A stretch of DNA of 16,187 bases, taken from assembly GCA_947278105.1 (NCBI GenBank), contig CAMYOR010000005.1, forward strand, positions 1 to 16,187. The letters are read 5' to 3'. Within the stretch, counting starts at the first letter, position 1. Each line of letters begins with the position of its first letter. Under the pieces are notes generated by a model that ran no database searches, was not told the origin of the DNA, and worked only from the letters and a program-made list of their open reading frames with translations. Of the stretch, positions 7,594-14,014 are shown piece by piece. The position numbers were made by a program, and so were the translations under genes. This DNA comes from an uncultured Tissierellia bacterium (GTDB taxonomy: Bacteria; Bacillota; Clostridia; Tissierellales; Peptoniphilaceae).

Positions 7594-8229
7594 TTACTCA
7601 AAGCTCAGGTATCCCAGCATGGGATTATATTTTTTTTCATGGTCTAAGCTTGTGGATGGGCCGTGGCCACATTCTACAATCAGGTCAGCTTCAATCTGAA
7701 AAAGCTTTTTTAAAGAAGCTGCCATCTCTCTCCCATTTCCAGTGGGAAGATCCCACCTTCCGCAGGATTCGTAGAAAAGAGTATCTCCTGCAAAAAGATG
7801 CCCCTGCCATTCAAAACAGGAGGATCCGATGGTGTGACCTGGGGTGTGGTAAACCTTTAGTCCCAGAGATGTAATCTGATCCTGGTCCTTAAAATAATAG
7901 TCTGCATCAAAGGTCAGGGCCTGACCTCCCATCGAGAGAGAACCGTTATAGGCTCCATTTTGCAGAATTACTTTTTCTTTTTCATGGGCATAGACTTTTG
8001 CTTGATAGATGTCCCGGTAGTAAGGCAGGGCCAGCATATGATCATAATGGCCATGGGTCAGGCAAATGGCTTCCAGGTCCAGTCCTTTTTCGCGGATCTG
8101 GTTTTCCAAAAATTGACTTTTCATTCCGGGATCAATAAGGACTGCTTTTTTGCTATCAAGATCAGCGAGAAGGTAGGTGTTTTCATCCATTCCCAGTGAG
8201 CTGTCTTTTTCAATGATGAAATTGATCAA
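7594..8229 (-). CDS. Metallo-beta-lactamase-fold hydrolase, glyoxalase II-like
   Basis: The 211-residue protein has the complete metal-binding set of the MBL fold: THGHYDH (58-64), PGHT with H132, AGDTLF with D149, and GHGPST with H189. This pattern is typical of short glyoxalase II-like thioesterases widespread in Firmicutes; the true substrate cannot be read from sequence. Residues needed for two metals all appear present. The start is TTG at 8227-8229 with a perfect AGGAGG at 8236-8241 (6-base spacer). It gives MINFIIEKDSSLGMDENTYL, a normal N-terminus for this family. The ATG at 8263-8265 lies upstream of that ribosome binding site and is not favoured. In many clostridia a similar gene follows relA, often with dtd between; here it follows directly after 51 bases. 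Confidence 0.9.
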   Translation of the reverse strand: MINFIIEKDSSLGMDENTYLLADLDSKKAVLIDPGMKSQFLENQIREKGLDLEAICLTHGHYDHMLALPYYRDIYQAKVYAHEKEKVILQNGAYNGSLSMGGQALTFDADYYFKDQDQITSLGLKVYHTPGHTIGSSCFEWQGHLFAGDTLFYESCGRWDLPTGNGREMAASLKKLFQIEADLIVECGHGPSTSLDHEKKYNPMLGYLSFE

Positions 8230-8235
8230 AGGTTT

Positions 8236-8241
8236 CCTCCT
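8236..8241 (-). promoter_or_regulatory. Ribosome binding site for the TTG start of the MBL-fold gene
   Basis: A perfect AGGAGG lies 6 bases from TTG at 8227-8229. It supports this start over the upstream ATG at 8263-8265. Confidence 0.85.
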
Positions 8242-8248
8242 AATCAAA

Positions 8249-8261
8249 GAGCCCAGGGCTC
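8249..8261. other. Short GC-rich palindrome between rel and the MBL-fold gene
   Basis: GAGCCC-A-GGGCTC is a perfect 6+1+6 palindrome. In minus-strand RNA it can fold as a 5-bp stem with a 3-base loop, extended by G-U pairs, and is followed by only three T residues. It may be a weak terminator or an mRNA-processing hairpin in the rel-hydrolase gap, or chance. Confidence 0.4.
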
Positions 8262-8280
8262 CCAATGTATTTTTATTAAC

Positions 8281-10452
8281 CTACATTTTTAACCGGAAAA
8301 CCGAGAGGGTATTGGTCATGGAACGGATCTTTTTCATCAGTTCCTCCACCTCATTAAGGTCTTGAATTTCCACGGTTAATTTGATGTATGCCAGTTGGTC
8401 ACGGGTCGGCTTTGCATCGACCCCAATCATATTAATTCCCATTTTCGAGATAACCTGTGCAAGGTCGGCCAGATATCCGGTTCGGTTTAGGGCCTCAATC
8501 TTTAAGGAGGCATAGAACTTGGCATCCTTTGTTTTATTCCATTCTACTGGGATCAGTCGGTCCCGGTCTTTTGCATTGATCATATTGATGCAGTCTTTTC
8601 GGTGGACTGAGATCCCGTGACCTCTTGTAATATAACCAATGATCTCATCCCCTGGGACGGGCGAGCAGCACTGGGCAAACTTAATCTGAAGGTTCGACAG
8701 ATTGGATCCCTTGACCTGAACCTTGGTTTCCCCATCATTATGAGGAAAGGGATTTTCCTGGTAATCTTCCGGCCGAAAATCGTGGTGAATCTGTTCGGCA
8801 GTTTGTCTGGCCCGGTAGATTTCTTTTAGTTTCGTGTTGATCGAGGCAACAGACTTTGAGCCAAAGCCCACCGCCGCATAGAGATCCTCTGCAGATGAAA
8901 AACGCATCTTCTCTGCAACTTCCTGAATGGCTTCGTCGGTGATGACTTCATTGGGCTTAAAGCCGTCTTTGTTGAGGTTTTGGACCACCATATCCCTGCC
9001 CAGGGAGATATTTTCTTCCCGATCTGCGTGTTTAAAATACTGGCGGATTTTCGACTTTGCCGAGGAAGATTGGACAAAATCCAGCCAATCTCTTGAAGGA
9101 CCGACTGAATTTTGCGAGGTGAGGACTTCAATGATATTTCCATTTTGAAGCTTTGTGCTCAAGGGCACCAGCCTTCCGTCGATCTTGGCGCCAACACACT
9201 TATTGCCGACGTCAGTATGCACATGGTAGGCAAAATCAATTGGCGTTGACCCGGCGGGAAGCTCAACGACATCCCCTTTGGGGGAAAAAACATAGACCTC
9301 GTCCGAGAAAAAATCCCCCTTTAAGGTGTCCAGGAATTCTTTAGAGTCGGTCGTTGTCTTTTGCCATTCCATTAGCTGCCGGACCCAGGTGAGCTTCTGG
9401 TCAAACTTATCCTGCTTTTTTTTGCCTTCTTTATATTGCCAGTGGGCGGCGATCCCATATTCGGCGGTTTTATGCATCTCCCAGGTCCGAATCTGTACTT
9501 CAAAGGTCTCTCCCTTATCTCCTATCACGGTCGTCTGCAGAGATTGGTACATATTGGGCTTGGGAACGGCAATATAATCTTTAAAGCGCTTGGGAATCGG
9601 CTTCCAGAGGGTATGGACGACCCCGAGTACGCTGTAACAGTCAGAGACGGTATTGACGATTACTCGGATCCCCATGACATCAAAAATCTGATCGAAGGTC
9701 TTGTCCTGAAGGTACATTTTTTTATAGATGGAATAAATGGACTTGGGCCGGCCGGTGATTGTGTATTGAATCGAAAGAATGTCGAGCTTCTTTGCCAAGA
9801 CTTTTTCAATCCGGGAAATGTCTTCTTTTCTTTCTTCTGACCTTTTATTGAGAAGCTCCGAGATCCCATAATAGGCTTCCGGCTCCAGGTATTTTAGACA
9901 CAGATCCTCCAGCTCGGCCTTAACGGCGGCAATTCCCAGCCGATCGGCAATGGGAACGTATATCTCAATCGTTTCTCGGGCCTTTTCGACTTGCTTTTGC
10001 GGCGTTTTATAGTCCAGGGTGCGGAGGTTATGAAGACGGTCTGCCAGCTTTACGATAATGACCCGAATATCATTGGCCATGGCAACGACCATTTTTCGGT
10101 AATTATCGGCCTGATTTTCAAACTTGGACTTGGATTGGATTTTTTTAAGCTTTGTCACCCCATCGACAATGCTGGTGATTTCCTTCCCAAATTCCTTTTC
10201 CATCTCTTCTTTTGTAACAGAGGTGTCTTCCAAGACATCGTGCATAAGGCCGGCGCAAATGGTCGGATCATCCATTTTAAGCTTAGCTAAAATAAAGGCG
10301 GTGTTCAGGGGGTGGATGATGTAGGGCTCACCGGAATTTCTCTTCTGATCCTTGTGTTTTTCTGCTGCATAGGCATAAGAGCGCCGGATCAGGGCTTCAT
10401 CCAAATCCGGGTTATAGGACTTGATCTCTGTAATCAGCTGATTGATATCCAT
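8281..10452 (-). CDS. relA: Bifunctional (p)ppGpp synthetase/hydrolase Rel
   Basis: The protein makes and degrades (p)ppGpp in the stringent response and works on the ribosome. In the 723-residue product the order is HD hydrolase (about 20-180), synthetase (about 220-345), TGS (384-446), a Cys/His region (C595, C596 to C621) and ACT (649-722). Hydrolase residues are intact: R38, H47, H71-D72 and D138. The synthetase has GRPKS (234-238), D258, and RFKD (289-292), the RxKD form typical of bifunctional enzymes. The usual QSLHT reads QSLQT here, so Q306 replaces a conserved histidine. Two ATGs lie in tandem; the second (10450-10452) is 5 bases from AGGAGG, the first only 2, so the second is preferred. 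A promoter with TGATATAAT lies 43 bases upstream. Confidence 0.97.
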   Translation of the reverse strand: MDINQLITEIKSYNPDLDEALIRRSYAYAAEKHKDQKRNSGEPYIIHPLNTAFILAKLKMDDPTICAGLMHDVLEDTSVTKEEMEKEFGKEITSIVDGVTKLKKIQSKSKFENQADNYRKMVVAMANDIRVIIVKLADRLHNLRTLDYKTPQKQVEKARETIEIYVPIADRLGIAAVKAELEDLCLKYLEPEAYYGISELLNKRSEERKEDISRIEKVLAKKLDILSIQYTITGRPKSIYSIYKKMYLQDKTFDQIFDVMGIRVIVNTVSDCYSVLGVVHTLWKPIPKRFKDYIAVPKPNMYQSLQTTVIGDKGETFEVQIRTWEMHKTAEYGIAAHWQYKEGKKKQDKFDQKLTWVRQLMEWQKTTTDSKEFLDTLKGDFFSDEVYVFSPKGDVVELPAGSTPIDFAYHVHTDVGNKCVGAKIDGRLVPLSTKLQNGNIIEVLTSQNSVGPSRDWLDFVQSSSAKSKIRQYFKHADREENISLGRDMVVQNLNKDGFKPNEVITDEAIQEVAEKMRFSSAEDLYAAVGFGSKSVASINTKLKEIYRARQTAEQIHHDFRPEDYQENPFPHNDGETKVQVKGSNLSNLQIKFAQCCSPVPGDEIIGYITRGHGISVHRKDCINMINAKDRDRLIPVEWNKTKDAKFYASLKIEALNRTGYLADLAQVISKMGINMIGVDAKPTRDQLAYIKLTVEIQDLNEVEELMKKIRSMTNTLSVFRLKM

Positions 10453-10457
10453 CATCT

Positions 10458-10463
10458 CCTCCT
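10458..10463 (-). promoter_or_regulatory. Ribosome binding site deciding the rel start
   Basis: AGGAGG is 2 bases from the first ATG (10453-10455) and 5 bases from the second (10450-10452). The spacing favours the second. Confidence 0.8.
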
Positions 10464-10494
10464 TTCCCTCAAAAATTATGAAATATATTTTTTA

Positions 10495-10503
10495 ATTATA
10501 TCA
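10495..10503 (-). promoter_or_regulatory. Extended -10 promoter element upstream of rel
   Basis: The minus strand reads TGATATAAT, a perfect TGn plus TATAAT, inside the AT-rich gap between recJ and rel. No good -35 hexamer is seen at 16-18 bases, which is tolerated in extended -10 promoters. Transcription would start near 10488, leaving a leader of about 35 bases that contains the AGGAGG site. Confidence 0.55.
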
Positions 10504-10530
10504 TAGTTGAATGGTCAGCTATTGGCTTTT

Positions 10531-12315
10531 CTATGCGGTCGGTCGAAAGTCCCGGATCCGGAGCTGAAGTTTTCTCTGCCCCCGGTATTCATTCCACTCG
10601 GGGCTATAACAGATATCCACTTTTAGTGGAATCGGAAGCCCCTGAAGGAGCTGATCCAACCTTCCTTTTCCCAGGGCATCTTCCAGGGTTTTAAGCTGAG
10701 CCTCAGGCTGAAAAACAACCCCCTGGATGATCGTGCCCTTTTCTTCCATAAGAATTTGAAGGACATTTTTCTTTTCTCCCACCAGTCTCATTTTTAGAAC
10801 ATTCAAATTTTTCGCTCCAAAAATAGGCCGGGGATTTTGAATCCCATAGGGCTCCATTTTTTCGATTGTCTCCATCCGTTCGGCTGTAATCAAGGAAAGG
10901 CCCAGGCTTCCGTCTAAAAGGATTTTGGGAATGAGGTCTTCCTCCTCTAACCTTGCATCCTGATTCCAAAGGGCTTGGAGCCTGGAAAAATCCTTTTTTC
11001 TTATGGTCATTCCGCAGGCCATAGCATGACCGCCGAAATGGACATATTCTTCACGCTGGCGGGCAAGCTCCTGATACATATTATAGGATTCGATAGACCG
11101 GCCTGATCCCTTTAAGAGGGGCTCCCCTTCCTCCTCGAGGCCATCCGTAAAGACTAGGGTGGGAAGATAATACCGGTCTTTGATTCTTCCGGCGATCAGG
11201 CCGCAAAGGCTCTCGTGAACACCTGGAAGATAAAGGGCCAGAATATGGCCCGGGCTGGGATTCTTTTGAACCAGCTGAAGGGCTTCTTCTGAGCCTTTTC
11301 GAGTCATTTCCTTTCTTTCGTTATTGAGCTTCACGAGCTCGCTGGCGTAAGCCTGTAAAAGATCCGGATCTTCTTCTAAAAAAAGTTCCACCCCCAGCCT
11401 TGCCGTCATGAGCCTTCCAGATGCGTTAATGCATGGGCCAATAATAAAGCCGACCGTATAAGCGGTGACTTTCCCATGATAGCCAGCTAAGGAAAGAAGG
11501 GCCTGGATGCCCGGTGATGGATTTTCATTTAAAATCTTTAACCCATAATAGGCGATGACCCGATTTTCCCCATAAAGGGGGACCAGGTCGCAAATGGTCC
11601 CCAAAGAGGCCAAGGCAATCAGGGGCTCCAGGTCTTTTTTCTCGATGCCAGCCTCCTGGTAGAGGGCCTCAATCACTTTAAGGGCTACCCCTGCCCCACA
11701 GAGGTCTTTAAATGGATAGGCGGTGGACTTGCTGTGAGGGTTCAAAAAAGCCTCACAGGGGGGGATGATTTCCTTCCCATTTTCTTCCACCAGCTGATGG
11801 TGGTCTGTAACAATTAGGGGGATGCCCTTCTTTTGAGCATGGTCCAGGGCTTCAAAGGCGGAAATTCCGTTATCACAGGTAATGATCAGTCCCGCCCCCT
11901 CCTCGATTGCCTGGTCAACTAGGCGTTCATTGATGCCATAACCGTCTTTTACTCGGTTTGGAATTGCATAGGAGACGGCCTGGAAGGGATCCTGACCCAT
12001 TTTTTTTGCCAGTTTTCGAATCCCTGATACCAAAATAGCTGTGGCGGCAACCCCGTCCTGGTCATAGTCGCCGATAATTTGGATGGGAATCGAAGAATCC
12101 AGGCTGTTTAAAATATAGTCGACGACCAGGGGCATATCCTCAAATAAGAAGGGATCATGAAGCTGGTCCAGGCTGGGGGATAAAAAATCCCGGGCATCTC
12201 CTGCTTCTTCAATCCCGCGATTGGCAAGAAGCATACAGTCAAAAAGCGGAAGCTGGCTTTTTTCTCTGAGCTTTTTGGCCTTTTCATATGAATTTTTGAT
12301 AAACCACCGGGTCAA
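10531..12315 (-). CDS. recJ: Single-stranded-DNA-specific 5'-3' exonuclease RecJ
   Basis: RecJ degrades single-stranded DNA 5' to 3' in recombination and mismatch repair. The 594-residue product is the short form, close to the E. coli length and well below the roughly 780 residues of some Firmicutes. DHH-domain motifs are visible: GDYDQDG (82-88, D83, D85, D87), CDNG (147-150), DHH (171-173) and DLVPL (D243). GPCINASGR (293-301) stands where GPRINAxGR is usual. The DHHA1 domain follows, with FGGHAMACGMTI (427-438). A C-terminal OB-like part ends the protein (about 475-594). The start is TTG (12313-12315), with GAGAGGA at 12322-12328. A terminator ends only 21 bases upstream of the start codon, leaving no room for a promoter between. 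In clostridia secD/secF often sit between yajC and recJ. Confidence 0.95.
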   Translation of the reverse strand: MTRWFIKNSYEKAKKLREKSQLPLFDCMLLANRGIEEAGDARDFLSPSLDQLHDPFLFEDMPLVVDYILNSLDSSIPIQIIGDYDQDGVAATAILVSGIRKLAKKMGQDPFQAVSYAIPNRVKDGYGINERLVDQAIEEGAGLIITCDNGISAFEALDHAQKKGIPLIVTDHHQLVEENGKEIIPPCEAFLNPHSKSTAYPFKDLCGAGVALKVIEALYQEAGIEKKDLEPLIALASLGTICDLVPLYGENRVIAYYGLKILNENPSPGIQALLSLAGYHGKVTAYTVGFIIGPCINASGRLMTARLGVELFLEEDPDLLQAYASELVKLNNERKEMTRKGSEEALQLVQKNPSPGHILALYLPGVHESLCGLIAGRIKDRYYLPTLVFTDGLEEEGEPLLKGSGRSIESYNMYQELARQREEYVHFGGHAMACGMTIRKKDFSRLQALWNQDARLEEEDLIPKILLDGSLGLSLITAERMETIEKMEPYGIQNPRPIFGAKNLNVLKMRLVGEKKNVLQILMEEKGTIIQGVVFQPEAQLKTLEDALGKGRLDQLLQGLPIPLKVDICYSPEWNEYRGQRKLQLRIRDFRPTA

Positions 12316-12321
12316 AACGAT

Positions 12322-12328
12322 TCCTCTC
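12322..12328 (-). promoter_or_regulatory. Ribosome binding site for the TTG start of recJ
   Basis: GAGAGGA lies 6 bases from TTG at 12313-12315, between that codon and the upstream terminator. Confidence 0.7.
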
Positions 12329-12336
12329 TAAACCAT

Positions 12337-12363
12337 AAAAAGAGACGGACAGGGTCCATCTCT
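12337..12363 (-). terminator. Rho-independent terminator between yajC and recJ
   Basis: On the minus strand AGAGATGGAC pairs with GTCCGTCTCT (10 bp including one G-U; plus positions 12354-12363 and 12341-12350) around a 3-base loop, followed by TTTT and then ATGG. It lies 21 bases past the yajC stop and immediately before the recJ ribosome binding site. It may end the ruvB-yajC transcript or act as an attenuator for recJ. Confidence 0.8.
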
Positions 12364-12384
12364 TGATACTTTGCAAATATTCTA

Positions 12385-12813
12385 TTAAGCCTGAGCCTTC
12401 TGATCCAAATCGCTGGAGGGTTCCTCTTTGGACGAGTCCTCCTTTACGTCCTCTTCATTGGACTCTTCAAAGCCAGGCATCTCGTTCCATTCAATCCCAT
12501 CGGCGCTGATATGAGGGTCAATTTCATTACCATTTTTATCCTTTTTGGGATGGATAACATAGTTGATATACTGCTTGAGAACAATCAGCCGAGAGCCCTT
12601 GGTTCCGGTTTCGATTTCATAGGCATCCTCAAAAACCTGGGTGATATGTCCTTCGATCCCCCCGACGGTAACAACCTTATCCCCGGTTCGGATATTACTT
12701 CTCATCTCTTTAATATGATCACTTCTCTTTTTCTGGGGCCTATACATGAGAAAGTAGCCCAGGACGAAAAAGATGGAAATCATTAAAATAATTTGCATTC
12801 CTTGTGCCGGCAT
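12385..12813 (-). CDS. yajC: Preprotein translocase subunit YajC
   Basis: YajC is a small single-pass inner-membrane protein that associates with SecDF and the SecYEG channel. The 142-residue product has a short outside N-terminus, one membrane segment (about 6-24, MQIILMISIFFVLGYFLMY) followed by RPQKKR, then the conserved cytoplasmic core with RTGDKVVTVGGIEGHI (about 42-57) and YEIETG. Residues about 93-142 form a polar, strongly acidic tail (EESNEEDVKEDSSKEE region) longer than in the shortest homologues. ATG at 12811-12813 has GGAGG at 12822-12826. It follows tgt by 73 bases in the usual queA-tgt-yajC order. A TATAAT hexamer lies in the upstream gap. No secD or secF follows; the next gene is recJ beyond a terminator. 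Confidence 0.95.
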   Translation of the reverse strand: MPAQGMQIILMISIFFVLGYFLMYRPQKKRSDHIKEMRSNIRTGDKVVTVGGIEGHITQVFEDAYEIETGTKGSRLIVLKQYINYVIHPKKDKNGNEIDPHISADGIEWNEMPGFEESNEEDVKEDSSKEEPSSDLDQKAQA

Positions 12814-12838
12814 TGATCAAACCTCCATAAATTTCTTA

Positions 12839-12871
12839 TAGGTATTCTACTAAAAAACTACCTACATTATA
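12839..12871 (-). promoter_or_regulatory. Possible -10 element and inverted repeat before yajC
   Basis: The minus strand has a perfect TATAAT (12866-12871), but no -35 hexamer at normal spacing and no TGn extension. Just downstream, TAGGTA and TACCTA (12859-12864 and 12839-12844) form a 6-bp inverted repeat around 14 bases, covering the expected start point. It could be a weak promoter with an operator, or chance in an AT-rich gap. Confidence 0.3.
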
Positions 12872-12886
12872 CATTAAAAGTTGGAA

Positions 12887-14014
12887 TTATTGGCCCTCTT
12901 CCCGACCCTGGCAGGAGGCCAGGAAATCCTTTTTGAATTTAAGAAATTCATCATTCAAAATGGCCTCTCGCATCTGTTTCATTAATTCGATGAGAAAGCT
13001 CAGATTATGAATGGTCAGAAGCCTTGCCCCCAAGATTTCATCGCAGTTGATAAGATGGCGAATATAGGCACGGCTGTAGTTTTTGCAGGTATAGCAGGAG
13101 CATTGGGGATCCACGGGTCGAAAGTCTTCCTTGTATTTTCCATTTCGGATCGTCAGCCTTCCCTGATGGGTCAGAGCAGAACCATTTCGGGCAATCCGAG
13201 TAGGCAGGACGCAGTCTGCCATGTCGATGCCTGCCTCTACAGATTCAAAAAGGTAGTCGGGCGTTCCAATGCCCATATTATACCTGGGCCGATCTTTAGG
13301 AAGGAGGGGGGTCGTATATTTAAGAATCCGGATAAATTCTTCTGCTGGCTCCCCCACAGAGATTCCGCCCACCGCATAGCCATCTAAATCTAGGGCAGTC
13401 GTTTCCCGAGCAGAAGTCTTTCGGAGGTCTTCAAAAAAGCCTCCCTGCACAATCCCAAAAAGGGACTGGTCTTCCCGGGTTTGGGCTTTTTGGCAACGGT
13501 CCAGCCAGCGAAGGGTCCTTTCCATCGAATTTTGGGTGTATTCGTAAGAGGCCCCGTATTTGACGCATTCATCAAAGGCCATCATAATGTCTGAGCCGAG
13601 GACCGTCTGAACTTGAATGGATTTTTCCGGGCTGATCAGGTGACGGGATCCGTCAATATGGGCGGTGAAGGTCACCCCTTCTTCCCGGATGTCTTTTTCC
13701 TTTGCAAGACTAAAGACCTGAAAACCGCCAGAGTCTGTAAGAATCGGCTTATCCCAGTGCATAAATTTATGAAGTCCGCCGGCCTTTTCCATAATATCCG
13801 TTCCCGGGCGGAGATAAAGGTGGTAGGTATTGGCCAGGATGATTTGGGCCCCGATCGCTTTAAGCTCTTCCGGAGTCATGGTCTTGACCGTGGCCTGGGT
13901 CCCTACTGGCATAAAAACTGGGGTTTTGATGTCCCCATGGGGGGTGTGGAGGATCCCGGCACGGGCACCGGAGTCTTTGGATTCATGGAGAAGCTCAAAG
14001 GTTACAGGTCTCAT
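12887..14014 (-). CDS. tgt: tRNA-guanine transglycosylase
   Basis: Tgt exchanges guanine 34 for the queuosine precursor preQ1 in tRNAs with GUN anticodons. The 375-residue product carries the expected residues: LTDSGGFQVFS (92-102, D94), the GIVQGG substrate loop (187-192), DCVLPTRIARNG (267-278) with nucleophile D267, and the zinc ligands C305, C307, C310 and H336 (CSCYTC and LLTIHN). PTRIARNG is the usual Firmicute form. The ATG at 14012-14014 lies inside the end of queA, overlapping it by 20 bases. Its own ribosome binding site is weak (AGAAAG somewhat far upstream), so translation probably depends on coupling with queA. The queA-tgt-yajC order is conserved across bacteria. Confidence 0.98.
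   Translation of the reverse strand: MRPVTFELLHESKDSGARAGILHTPHGDIKTPVFMPVGTQATVKTMTPEELKAIGAQIILANTYHLYLRPGTDIMEKAGGLHKFMHWDKPILTDSGGFQVFSLAKEKDIREEGVTFTAHIDGSRHLISPEKSIQVQTVLGSDIMMAFDECVKYGASYEYTQNSMERTLRWLDRCQKAQTREDQSLFGIVQGGFFEDLRKTSARETTALDLDGYAVGGISVGEPAEEFIRILKYTTPLLPKDRPRYNMGIGTPDYLFESVEAGIDMADCVLPTRIARNGSALTHQGRLTIRNGKYKEDFRPVDPQCSCYTCKNYSRAYIRHLINCDEILGARLLTIHNLSFLIELMKQMREAILNDEFLKFKKDFLASCQGREEGQ

Noticed and set aside
9551..9553. Met in the Rel synthetase motif NMYQS, where Gly is common
   Set aside because: As I recall, NMYQS is the ordinary form in Firmicute Rel enzymes, so only the nearby His-to-Gln change was kept.
9436..9840. Plus-strand open frame of 134 codons opposite rel
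   Set aside because: It is antisense to the conserved synthetase domain, with no independent coding evidence.
12050..12072. Gln in the RecJ motif DYDQDG
   Set aside because: The three metal-binding aspartates are present and the residue between them is variable in the family.
13180..13215. Ile in the Tgt motif PTRIARNG, where Asn is found in proteobacteria
   Set aside because: This is the standard Firmicute form and the catalytic Asp is intact.
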